A DNA stretch of 64,000 nucleotides from Typha latifolia. Its lineage: Eukaryota > Streptophyta > Magnoliopsida > Poales > Typhaceae. This document shows, in pieces, positions 31,174 to 41,125 of this stretch; the stretch's first letter is position 1; every line of letters starts with the position of its first letter. Where the stretch lies: NCBI GenBank assembly GCA_019914945.1, contig CM034104.1, positions 5,520,501 to 5,584,500 of the forward strand, given 5' to 3'. The notes under the pieces are model-generated. The model saw only the letters and a program-made list of their open reading frames with translations, did not search any database and had not been told where the DNA came from. Position numbers and translations under genes: made by a program.

Positions 31174-32709
31174 TGATATACTTTGCTAGAGTCTTTTCTT
31201 ATTGCATTAGTTATTTATTTTCATAAAAATAAATTTTCTGTAGGTCGCGTTCGAATGCATGCATCAGTTCACAAAAATAGAGAATGCAAAATGTGCATTC
31301 AAACGCGATCGGGCACGTGATACACTTAGTTAAAATCTTTTCTTACTGCATTAGTGTTTATTTTTATTAACATAAAATTCTTGTAGATCGCGTTCGAACG
31401 TAGGAAGGGTCGCATTTGAACGCCATGGTGAACGATTGGATCAGGTTCGCAAATACAGAGAACGCATATTGTGCGTTCGAATGCAGTCGGGCGAGTTCGA
31501 ACGCCTGCATCGCGTTCGCACATGCAGAGAACGTCTTTTAGTGCATTCGAACGTGATCGGGCGCATTCAAATGCGATCGACGGGAATCCTCTATAATTAG
31601 GGTTACATATTATTTTAGGATTTGTTGGCTAGCCTCTATAAATATGTGGATGGCACCCAACTTCATTATACTATTAGAATATTGATTTCTTGCCTCCCTA
31701 TCATCTATCTACCCTAATCTCCCTCCTCCCTCATCACCATCCTTCCACCTTTACCATTGGCAATGTTTCTCCTAACTTCTAATCTCCCTCGACTATCGAG
31801 TCACCCCTCTTCTTTGGGATCTCGACCACTTCATTCCCTTCGTCTACATCCTTTAACCACATCCACAATCCACCTTTATCTCCAAACTCACCCATAACCC
31901 TAACATCCACTCCACCTATCACCACCACCATCACCCATGTTATTCCATGTTGTTGTCCCTGCTGCATTTTGAATTTGTGAAGGGCATAAGAAAGTTGTAG
32001 ATCAGGAAGTTACGGATCTAACCCAATTAGTTTCGTAATTTTTTGACTACCAGAGAATATCTGATGAATATTTTCTCACAGTTGTGCGGATTGATTTCTG
32101 TAATACATCCAGATCTTAAAAGAATTGTTGCGTAGCCTATCTTTAGTTCGAGAACCTATCAGCGCGTTCGAACGCCCGCGTGCGAACACCTACATCAGTT
32201 CGCTTCCATAAAGAATGTCTTTTGTGCTTTCGAAGAGTCCATTTGAATTAGGGTTAATAATTATTATTTTGGCTTATTGGCTATCCTCTATAAATGTGTG
32301 GATGCAGCCAAAATCATTATGATTAATGAATATTGGTTTTTATCTTCCTCTATCCTCTCTCTAGTCTCTCTACCCTAATCTCCTTCCTCCCTCTTCACCA
32401 ACCAGCCACCTCTACCGTTGGCAATGTCTTACTTATCTTCTAATCCCCCTCGTCTATCGAGTCCTCCTTTTTCCTTGGGATCTTGGCCACTTCTCCCTCT
32501 TCATCCTTGTCTCGTAAACTACATCTACCATCCACCCTCATCTTCGTTATCATTCATAACCCTACCATCATCTCCACCCATCATCACCACCATCACCCCC
32601 ACTCTAGCATATTTTTATCCTAGTTGCAGTCCGAATCTTTGAAGGGCATAAATACCAAAAACGTAGATCAGGAAGTTACGGATTGACTAACCTTGGTTTC
32701 ATAATTTTC
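31174..32709 (+). repeat. 5' LTR of G1-4, split and truncated
   Basis: Left part 31174-31317 (TGATATACTTTGC...GGGCACG), right part from 32162 (GCGCGTTCGAACGCC...) to about 32709, where it jumps to gag. The right part has a weak TATA box (CTATAAATGTG near 32291). It reads continuously with the intact left arm of the 3' LTR (36224-36790), which shows that the segment between is foreign. Confidence 0.8.
31318..32161 (+). mobile_element. G1 solo LTR inside the G1-4 5' LTR (844 bp)
   Basis: A complete LTR from TGATACACTTAG to AACCTATCA with flanks GCACG (31313-31317) and GCGCG (32162-32166), a 4-of-5 target-site duplication. No internal sequence remains, so it is a product of LTR-LTR recombination. 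It has a TATA box (TATAAATATG near 31637), TTCGAA palindromes (31388-31580), and no embedded primer-site copy. Confidence 0.85.
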
Positions 32710-33424
32710 TGGCGCGGCACCAGTGCGCTTCGTTGATGAAGAAGATTGGCACTTAGATGATCATGTTGATCCCTTCGGAGATGGTGATGACTGTGTTTGA
32801 GGACTCAAAGAAGGAAAGCAACAAGCACGGCAGTTCAGACCTAAATCAAGGATCTTTCGTGATCCCGACAATACTATCCAAGACAGTGATCCGACGGATT
32901 GGGTATTTCAAGTAGAGCAATACTTTGATTGTCAAGGGACTGCGGAGGATGCAAAGATATCGATGTGGGACAACGGCATATGAAGATTTTGCTGCCACAT
33001 TAAGCAATATAGTTCAGAGGATAAATGTGTTAGAGTACCAAGCAAAACTTTAAAGAGTTGTAGGAGGAGATTCAGGCGGATGTTCGTGCTCTTTATCCTA
33101 TGACTGTTAGGAGGCTTTTGAGAAGGCCGTGAGGATGGAGCAAAAACACAAGGCTCTAAAAATGGCAGCAAAAGCAAGTTGGGGCAACCGAGATGGGCGG
33201 TTTGTGCTGAGAATGCAGACTAAAAATTCTGTAGGTTCAAAGGCGGCAGCTACTAGTATTGGAGCACGACACCCTTGAGACCTTTCGATGTTAGAGGAGG
33301 CACAAGACCCCCCGTTCAAACTCTCACACCTTCCTAGGTGGAGGAGCAAAGAGCGAAGGAGATTTGCTTTTGATGCGATGAATGTTTCACCCCTGGTGAT
33401 CGGTGTTCGAGACCAATTGGGAGT
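32710..33424 (+). pseudogene. G1-4 gag (5'-deleted, broken)
   Basis: It opens at the acidic linker (AAPVRFVDEEDWHLDDHVDP, cited as RFVDEEDWHLDD, near 32720), then a shortened gag core (SDPTDWVFQVEQYFDCQGTAED near 32885, cited as DWVFQVEQYFDCQGTAED), a deletion, the basic region (MEQKHKALKMAAKASWGNR near 33135) and a CDECFTPGDRC-like end near 33375. There are several frameshifts. Confidence 0.75.
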
Positions 33425-34020
33425 GTGATGTTCATTGACGATCTTGAGGGGGACGATGAGTTGTTGGTGATGGAGAGTATACAGAGGAGGTCCATGAGGA
33501 GGATGTGGAGGAGGGCGCACAGGAATATCAATGTTGAGATATCTATACATGCATATTCGGGTACTTCTGCGTTGAGGACATTGGTGGACGGACTCGTTAG
33601 AAAGTTTCTAGACGAGAGGATGGTGAGAAAGTTGGGCTTGGACGCTATACCGACCGCAGGGTTTGAGGTCACTATTGGAGACGGTACGAAGCTTCGGGTG
33701 GAGAAATTGTGCCGCCGGGTCGGTATACGAGTGCAAGGACACAACATTATTGTGGATTTGTATTCGTTGGCGCTGTGAGGAGCGGACATTGTCTTTGGAA
33801 CTTGGTGGTTGCAGAGCTTGGGACCCGTCACATTTGATTTTCAAAGCATGTGGATGAAATTTAAGCAAGGAAACAAGGTGGTGCGACTTGATGGTGGTCG
33901 ATCCCTCCTGATTCCAGCGATGCAACCGATGGTGGTGTTGCCTTGTGTAAGTGATTGAGCCTATCTTCCTCAGTTAGGACCAGCAGGAGAGGAGCTTCAA
34001 ATGAGTCCAAGTACTGCAAT
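33425..34020 (+). pseudogene. G1-4 protease with deleted active site
   Basis: Retropepsin landmarks are recognisable (AEISMHAYSGTSA-like near 33540, FLDERMVRKLGLD near 33606, VTIGDGTKLRVEKL, GADIVFGTWWLQSLGPVTFDF), but LVRK joins directly to FLDERM: the segment with the catalytic D(T/S)GSTH motif, present in G1-2 and G1-3, is deleted. Confidence 0.8.
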
Positions 34021-35270
34021 TGATTTGTCTAATTTATTGGATAAATTTGCTAGACTGTCCCCGCCGATTCCATCGCATAGAAATTGTGCCTAGGGCTGCA
34101 CTAGCGAAGTTGAGACTGTATCGCTATCCACATGTGCAGAAGGAAGTTATCTCCAAGATGGTGGCCGAGATGTTGGAATAAGGTCTCATACAACCAAGTT
34201 ATAGTTCTTACTTATCACCTGTGTTATTGGTGCAAAAGAAGGATGGGTCGTGGCGTTTTTGTGTCGATTACCGAGCACTAAACGCTTTCACCGTCAAAGA
34301 CCGGTATCCCATTCTGATCATAGAGGAGCTTCTGAACGAGCTTGTAGGGGCGACCATATTCAGTAAACTTGACTTGAGGGCCGAGTATCATCAATTAGAG
34401 TTCACTTGGCAGATGTGCACAAAACTGTATTTCAGACTCCAGATAGACACTATGAGTTCCGGGTGATGTCATTTGGTCTCACCAATGCTCCAGCTAATTT
34501 TCAAGGCCTCATGAATCATATTTTTCAGCCACTACTGCGATGATATGTATTGGTATTGTTTGATGACATTTTAGTGTACAGTAGGACTGAAATGGAGCAT
34601 TGGCAGCATTTAGAGGATGTCTGAATTTGTTGAAGCAAAACTAGCTGAAAATTTAGAAGTCCAAGTGCCTATGGGGAGTACCACAAGTGGAGTATTTAGG
34701 CCACATCATAACAACAGAAGGAGTGGCGGCAGATCCTCAAAAGGTGACGTGCATGATAGCTTGGCCGATCCCTACTTCCACCATAGGATTATGTGGCTTC
34801 TTAGGACTGACCGGGTATTATCACCGCTTCATTGCTGGGTATGGCAAGTTCGTTGCTCCTCTCACTTTTTTGCTGAAGAAATACTCTTTTAGATGGACAG
34901 AGGAAGCTACTACAGCTTTTGAAAAACTAAAAACAGCAATAACAACGACGCCCATTCTAGCTCTACCAAACTTTACCAAAGAGTTCATTGTAGAATGTGA
35001 TGCATCGAGAGTTGGCATAGAAGTTGTACTAATGCAAGGACAATATCTCATAGCCTTTCTCAACAAGGCTTTATCATAAAAATCCCATCAATTATCGACC
35101 TATGAGAGGGAGATGTTAGCAATCCTACATGCGGTGACAAAGTGAATGGCTTATTTGATCGGTAAGCAATTTATTATTCGAACTGATCAAAGGAGTCTTC
35201 CATATTTTATGGGACAGCGAATTCAAACTCCAGTACAGGAGAGATAGGTCACAAAATTGCTGAGAATGGA
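34021..35270 (+). pseudogene. G1-4 reverse transcriptase and RNase H (broken)
   Basis: RT landmarks: LSNLLDKFARL (near 34025), [21 protein letters not shown] (cited as [18 protein letters not shown], near 34236), [11 protein letters not shown] (near 34359), [21 protein letters not shown] (near 34467), [11 protein letters not shown] (near 34559), YLGHIITTEGV (near 34690) and GFLGLTGYYHRFIAGYGK (near 34796). RNase H: FIVECDASRVGIEVVLM (near 34983). A stop at 35079 and an abrupt loss at about 35270 follow, with fusion to integrase-like sequence. Confidence 0.8.
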
Positions 35271-36196
35271 TGCGACAATAAAATTGCTGTGGCTGAAATT
35301 TAACTGAGAGATGTTACTAGGTTGCATGCCATGCCACAAATGATTGTCTCCAATCGTGATTGTGCTTTTGTGAGCGACTTTTAGATGGAGTTTTTCAAAA
35401 TGTAGAGGACTTGATTGAACTTCAGTTTGGTCTACCATCCACAGACGAATGACCAAACTAAGGTGGTCAATTGACGCATTGAGCAGTACTTGCGGTGCTT
35501 TGTTAGAGAGATTCCGAGACAATGGTTGGAGTTTTTATCATCGGTGGAGTGGTCACTGCCCACCACAGCAATATTAGCATGACTCTATTCGAGGTGGTGT
35601 ATGGGCACACGACTCTGACGTTATGCGCCTATGACCCTGTGGCATCTGTAGATCGGACGGAGGTGGACTTGGTAATGATGGATAGAGACGCCATATTAAG
35701 TAGGTTGTGTGCCCATCTTAAACTTGCTCAAAACCTCATGAAGCAAGTTTATAATCATAGCCATCAGGAGCAAGAGTTTGACATCGGCAGTTGGGTGTTT
35801 GTGAGGTGCAACCGTACTGATAGGTGACCTTTGCATTCGATACGAAATTAGAAGTTAGTACATCACTACTTCGGTCCGTCTTGGATGTTAGAGTGTATCG
35901 GTCTGGTTGCATATCGCATGGAGCTACCTGAGGAGTCAAGAGCACATCCGGTCTTCTATATTTCATTGCTGAGGGAGCAGATTGGAGATCATCAGGTCAT
36001 TGGATCAGTTCTACTAGAGCCATTGGAGGAGACAAAGATTGCGGAGCTAGTTCATGTACTTGTTAGGCGCCGAAGACATCATGGTACTAGATTGAAGATG
36101 GAGATCCTAGTCGAGTGGCTTGGCAAACCATCCGGTGAGGAGACATGGGAGCTAGAGATAGACATCTTGGAGTCTTTTTCTGACTTTACACCTTGA
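35271..36196 (+). pseudogene. G1-4 integrase and chromodomain-like tail (partial)
   Basis: The zinc finger and first catalytic Asp are missing. What remains: an IVSNRDCAF-like second-Asp segment (near 35345), DDQTKVVN (near 35449, Lys at the usual Glu position), SISMTLFEVVYG (near 35570), DRTEVDLVMMDRDAILSRL, and an intact 103-codon C-terminal frame (35885-36196) with GLVAYRMELPE, HPVFYISLLREQIG and a chromodomain-type EILVEWLGKPSGEETWELE end. A polypurine tract (GACAAGGTGGGGGAAG) follows at about 36197-36215. Confidence 0.8.
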
Positions 36197-36223
36197 GGAC
36201 AAGGTGGGGGAAGTGTGGTGGGC

Positions 36224-36790
36224 TGATATACCTTGTTAGAGTCTTTTTTTATTGCATTAGTTATTTATTTTTATAAAAATAAATTTTCTATAGATCGCGT
36301 TCGATTACGGAAGTGGATGCATTCGAACGCCTTTGCGTATCAGTTTGCAAAAATAGAGAACGCAAAATATGTGTTTGAATACGGTCAGGCATGTTCGAAT
36401 GCCCGTGTGTGAACGCCTACATCAGTTTGCATCCACAGAGAACGTCTTTTGTGCGTTCAAACGCGATCGTAACCGTTTGAACGCGATCGGCGAGAGTCCA
36501 CTAGAATTAGGGTTAATAATTTTTATTTTGGCTTGTTTTTCTAGCATATATAAAGGTGTGGATGGCAGCCAAAATTATTATGATTAATGAATATTGGTTT
36601 TTATTTTCCTCTATGCTCTCTTTAGTCTCTCTACCCTAATCTCCCTCCTCCCTCTTCACCAACTAGCCATCTATACCGTTGGCAAGGTCAGATCTATCTT
36701 CTAATCTCCCTTATCTATCGAGTCCCCACTCTTCCTTGCGATCTCAGCTACTTCTTCCCCTTCATCCTTATCTCTTAAACTACATCTACT
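36224..36790 (+). repeat. 3' LTR of G1-4, left part
   Basis: It starts TGATATACCTTG and contains TTCGAA-type words (36298-36495), TATAAAGGTGTGGATGG (near 36548) and CT-rich sequence, interrupted at 36790 by G1-5. The right part is 40448-40724 (TACCATCCACTCTCATC...CCTTACCTTATCA), as shown by the uninterrupted equivalent near 32517-32540. Confidence 0.85.
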
Positions 36791-37663
36791 TGATAAACTT
36801 AGTTAGAATCTTTTCTTATTACATTAGGTGTTTATTTTTATTAAAATAAAATTTCTGTAGGTCGCGTTCGAACGCCCTTGTGAACGCCTTGTGAACGCCC
36901 GCGTTCGAATGCTTTGTGAACGCCCGCGTTCGAATGCTTTGTGAACGCCCGCGTTCGAATGCTTTGTGAACGCCCGCATTCCAATGCCTTGTGAACGCCT
37001 AGTGAATACCCACATTCGAACGCCTATGTCGCGTTCGCAAATCTAGAGAAAGGGCTTTTTGAGTGCGTTCGAACGCGATGGGGCGTGTTCGAACGCGATC
37101 GACGGAAATCCTCTAGAATTAGGTATTCATATTATTTTAGGACTTGCTGGCTAGCCTCTATAAATATGTGGATGGTAACCAACTTCATTATGCTATTGGA
37201 TTATTGATTTATTGCCTCCTATCTTCTCTCTAGACTTCTCCCTCCTCCCTCTTCACCATCCTTCCACATCTACCATTGGCAAGATTTCTCCTTGCTTCTA
37301 ATCTCCCTCATCTGTCGAGTCATCTCTCTTCTTTGGGATTTCGATCACTTCGTTCCTTTCGTCTACTTCCCTTAATCACTTCCACAATCCACCCTCATCT
37401 CCATACCCATCAATAACCCTAACATCCACTCCACCCGTCACCACCACCATCACCCACGTTATTCCGTATTTTCATCCCTGCAAAAGTTCGAATCTGCGAA
37501 GGGCATAAATATGAAAGTTGTAGACTAGGAAGTTATGGATCCAAACAATTTTTTTTGTAATTTTTTGACTATTTGAGAATATTTGACAAATATTTTTCCA
37601 CGGTTGCGCGGACTACTTTCGTCAATAAATTCAGATCTTGAAGGAATCTTAGCGTAGCCTATT
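36791..37663 (+). repeat. 5' LTR of G1-5
   Basis: It starts TGATAAACTTAG. A run of three near-identical units (GAATGCTTTGTGAACGCCC plus GCGTTC, 36900-36980) shows local tandem expansion of the palindrome region. A TATA box (TATAAATATG) lies near 37160. The last bases before the RT join are GCGTAGCCTATT. Confidence 0.8.
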
Positions 37664-38515
37664 GCGGTATCCTATTATGGTTATGGAGGAGTTGCTAGGC
37701 GATCTTGCAGGAGTGACTATATTTAGTAAGCTTGACTTGAAGGCTGGGTATAATCAAATTAGAGTTCACCCGGCGGATGTGCACAAAACTGTATTTCGAA
37801 CTCCGGATGGGCATTACGAGTTCTGACTGATACCTTTTGATCTCACCAATGCTCCAACTACCTTTCAAGACCTCATGAATGATATATTTTGTCCTCTCTT
37901 GCGAAGGTATGTCTTGGTATTTTTTGACGATATTTTGGTGTATAGCAGGACTGAATTTGGAGGGCATGCTGAATTTGTTGGAGCAAAACCAATTGAAGAT
38001 CAAGAAGCCCAAGGGCCTATGGGGAGTACCAAAGGTGAAATATTTAGGCCACATCATTTCAGCGGATGATGTAGAGGCGAATCCTCAAAAGGTAGAATGT
38101 ATGACCGCTTGGCCTATTCCTACTACTACCACCGGATTGAGAGGATTTTTGGAGCTGACTAGTTATTATCATCGATTCATTGCCAGATATGACAAGATCG
38201 CTGCTCCTCTCACTTCTTTGTTGAAGAATGACTCTTTTAGATGGATGGATGAAGCCAATTCAGCCTTTGAAAAATTAAAAACAGCAATGACGACGGCACC
38301 CGTTCTAGCGTTACCGGACTTCACCAAAGAATTTATTGTTGAATGTGATGCATCGGGTGTTGGCATAGGAGTTGTACTAATGCAAAAAGGATGTCACATT
38401 GCCTATCTTAGCAAGGCTTTATCGCAAAAATCTCAGCAATTATTGACTTATGAGAGAGAGATGTTGACAATTCTACATGTGGTGACAAAGTGGAGGCCTT
38501 ATTTGATTGGTAGAT
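37664..38515 (+). pseudogene. G1-5 reverse transcriptase/RNase H (partial)
   Basis: It starts inside RT ([23 protein letters not shown] near 37684, cited as [12 protein letters not shown]), then [39 protein letters not shown] (near 37921), [11 protein letters not shown] (near 38041) and GLRGFLELTSYYHRFIARYDK (cited as LTSYYHRFIARYDK). RNase H: FIVECDASGVGIGVVLM (near 38331), LLTYEREMLTILHVVTKWR. The last part is one open frame (37879-38517) apart from a frame change at about 37960. Confidence 0.85.
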
Positions 38516-38604
38516 AATTCATTATCCGAACCGATCAAAGGAGCATTCCATACTTTATGGGATAGTGCATACACACTCCGGCACAACAGCAATAGATCAC
38601 AAAA

Positions 38605-39186
38605 TTGCTGGGGTATGATTATGAAATTCAATACAAGAAGGGAACGGAAAATAGAGTGGCGGATGCACTATCGTGCCAACCCGATACTACCGAACTTGTA
38701 GCCTATTCATCTCCTACCTTTACCTTCCTTGATGAGATGAGGTATGCATGTACATCTAACCCAGATATTTTGAGATTGTTGCAGGAGGTGATGGATGATC
38801 CGGAGCGCCATCCCGAGGTGGTTAATCGAGGCATTGAGCAGAATTTGAGGTGCTTTGTTGGAGAGATGCCAAGACGATGGTTGGAGTTCTTACCATGGGC
38901 GAACTGGTCTTATAACACCGCCTACCATAGCAGCATTGGCATGACTCCATTTGAGGTGGTGTATGGATGCACGGCTTCGATGTTACGCCCTTATGATCTA
39001 GTGGCATCGGCAGATAGGACGGAGGTGGACTTAGCATTGATGGATAGAGACACCACATTGAGGAGGTTGCATGCTCATCTTAAACTTGCTCAAAACCACA
39101 TGAAGCAAGTTTATGATCGTAGCCATAGGGAGCAGGAGTTCGACATCAGCAGTTGGATGTTTGTGAGGATGCAACCGTATCGATAG
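38605..39186 (+). pseudogene. G1-5 RNase H end fused in frame to integrase C-terminal half
   Basis: A 193-codon open frame. Residues 1-75 are the end of RNase H and the linker (LGYDYEIQYKKGTENRVADALS, cited as KKGTENRVADALS; LRLLQEVMDDPERHPE). It then joins VVNRGIEQNLRCFVGEM, which in G1-3 lies about 600 bp further on, after the second catalytic Asp of integrase. The zinc finger and both catalytic Asp are therefore gone while the frame stays open. It continues WANWSYNTAYHSSIGMTPFEVVYG to MFVRMQPYR. A join in a short shared GAGGTGGT/AAGTGGT-like word is likely. Confidence 0.85.
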
Positions 39187-39585
39187 GTGATCTTATGTCC
39201 GATGCGAAACTAAAAGTTAGTACATCGCTACTTTGGTACATTTTGGGTGTTAAAGCGTATTGGTCTGGTTGCATATCATTTGGAGCTGCTGGAGGGGTCG
39301 AGAGTGCAACCTGTCTTTCATATTTCATTGTTGAGAGAGCGCATTGGAGATCATGAGATTGTTAGATCGGTTCTACCGGAGCCATTGGAGGAGATAGAGA
39401 TCGTAGAGCTAGTTCGAGTACTTGCTAGATGTCGACGATGACATGGTACTAGATTGGAGATGGAGATTCTACTTGAGTGGCCTAGCAAGCCATCTGATGA
39501 GGCAACATGGAAGTTGGAGACTGATATGTTGGAGAATTTTCCTGACTTTTCACCTTGAGGGCAAGGTAGGGAGAGCGTGGTGGGC
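39187..39585 (+). pseudogene. G1-5 pol C-terminal tail and polypurine tract
   Basis: It continues after a stop: GLVAYHLELLEGSRVQPVFHISLL (cited as VQPVFHISLL, near 39300), LPEPLEEIEIVELVRVLARCRR (near 39374) and a chromodomain-like LEWPSKPSDEATWKLE (near 39466), ending at about 39557. The polypurine stretch GGCAAGGTAGGGAGAG is at 39560-39575, just before the 3' LTR. Confidence 0.8.
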
Positions 39586-40447
39586 TGATACACTTAGTTA
39601 GGATCTTTTCTTATTGCATTAGGTGTTTATTTTTATTAAAATAAAATTCATGTAGGTCATGTTCGAACGCCCTTGTGAACGCCTTATGAACGCCCTTGTG
39701 AACACCTTGTAAACGCCCGCATTTGAATGCCTTGTGAACACCTTGTGAATGCCTGCATTCGAACGCCTATGTCACGTTCGCAAATCCAGAGAAGGGGCTT
39801 TTTGAGTGCGTTCGAACGCAATCAGGCGCATTCGAATGCGATCGATGGGAATCCTCTAGAATTAGGGTTTCGTATTGTTTTAGGACTTATTAGTTAGCCT
39901 ATATAAATATGTGGATGGCAACCAACTTCATTATGCTATTGGATTATTGATTTCTTATCTCCTATCTTCTCTCTAGACTTCTCCCTCCTCCCTCTTCACC
40001 ATCCTTCCACATCTACCGTTGGCAAGGTTTCTCCTCGCTTCTAATCTCACTCGTCTATCGAGTCACCCCTCTTCTTTGGAATCTCAACCACTTCGTTCCC
40101 TTTGTCTACTTCCCTTAATCACTTCCACAATCCACCCTCATCTCCATACCCATCCATAACCCTAACATCCACTCCACCCATCACCACTACCATCACCCAC
40201 GTTATTCTATATTTGCGTCCTTACTACATTTCGAATCTGCGAAGGGCATAAATATAAAAGTTGTAAATTAGGAAGTTACTGATCCAACCCAATTTGTTAA
40301 GTAATTTTCTGACTACCGGCGAATATTTGATGAATATTTTCCCACAGTTGCGCAGACTACTTCTTATAAGAAATTCAGATCTTGAAGGAATGTTAGCGTA
40401 GCCTATTTTTGGTTCTAGATCCCATCAATTGGTATCAGAGCCTATCA
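39586..40447 (+). repeat. 3' LTR of G1-5 (862 bp)
   Basis: It starts TGATACACTTAG and ends CCTATCA at the target-site duplication. TATA-like TATAAATATG lies near 39902. The last 24 bp are CAATTGGTATCAGAGC plus CTATCA: a perfect primer-site word (40429-40440) lies inside the LTR, with the boundary fixed by the duplicated CTAC(T/C). Confidence 0.88.
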
Positions 40448-40724
40448 CTACCATCCACTCTCATCTTTATTATCATTCATAACCCTACCATCATCTCCTC
40501 CAGTCACCACCACCATCAACCCCACTCTAGCATATTTTCATCTGAGTTGAATCTACAAAGGGCGAAAATCCAAAAAATGTAGATCAGGAAGTTACGGATT
40601 GACCACCCTTAGTTTTGTAATTTTTAAATTATGAAAGAATATATGATGAATATTTTTTCTTAGTTGTGCGGACTGCTTCCTACAATTGAACCAGATATTG
40701 AAGAGGAAGTTCCTTACCTTATCA
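40448..40724 (+). repeat. 3' LTR of G1-4, right part
   Basis: It resumes the LTR interrupted at 36790 (TACCATCCACTCTCATC...) and ends CCTTATCA, followed by GTTTT, the target-site duplication of G1-4. Confidence 0.85.
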
Positions 40725-41125
40725 GTTTTGTATAATAAAAAATATTATAAAGGTTGAATACTATTGTATTAGTTATATTAGTTCTATATTGATGGTTTGT
40801 TTTGGCCTATGTAGGTCCTACCAGATAATGTAATCATCTAGTATGGTTATAGTGGATTGTGTTCTCCATATGCTAATTTATTTATTTAGATGATAGCATG
40901 AATTTTCTTGCAATGGATTATGTGAGTACATGTGCATCTCTCATCATGATGGCCTTGCTCATCTTGTCATGTATGCCGTGTGTGCCGTGTGGCTTCTGGG
41001 CTTGCACGTACCTGTGCTGGGCAGGAGCGTAACAAATAATAACTCTATAATAGGATGACTTCATATCATAGGAGTCATTCTAATTCAATAAGTGTATCAA
41101 TTTTTTTTAGTTTTTTAGTTTTATT
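40725..41125. other. Spacer between G1-4 and COP-1
   Basis: No gene seen. It is probably part of the same old repeat as 30668-31173, into which G1-4 inserted. The GGCAGGAGCGTAACA near 41020-41034 could be an old LTR end. Confidence 0.4.

Larger units (their letters stand above)
36791..40447 (+). mobile_element. G1-5: deletion-derivative gypsy nested in the G1-4 3' LTR
   Basis: It is bounded by CTACT (36786-36790) and CTACC (40448-40452), a 4-of-5 target-site duplication. 5' LTR (36791-~37663), RT from its middle, RNase H, an in-frame fusion to the integrase C-terminal half, tail, polypurine tract and 3' LTR (39586-40447). Primer site, gag, protease and the RT start are deleted, because the LTR joins directly to RT at about 37664. 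Confidence 0.9.
31174..40724 (+). mobile_element. G1-4: Ty3/gypsy element with two G1 sequences nested in its LTRs
   Basis: A perfect target-site duplication GTTTT (31169-31173 and 40725-40729) bounds it. Its 5' LTR is split by a solo LTR (31318-32161), and its 3' LTR (36224-36790 plus 40448-40724) is split by G1-5. The internal region keeps gag, protease, RT, RNase H, integrase and a chromodomain-like tail, all broken. A deletion at about 32709 joins mid-LTR to gag, removing the LTR end, the primer site and the gag start. Confidence 0.9.
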
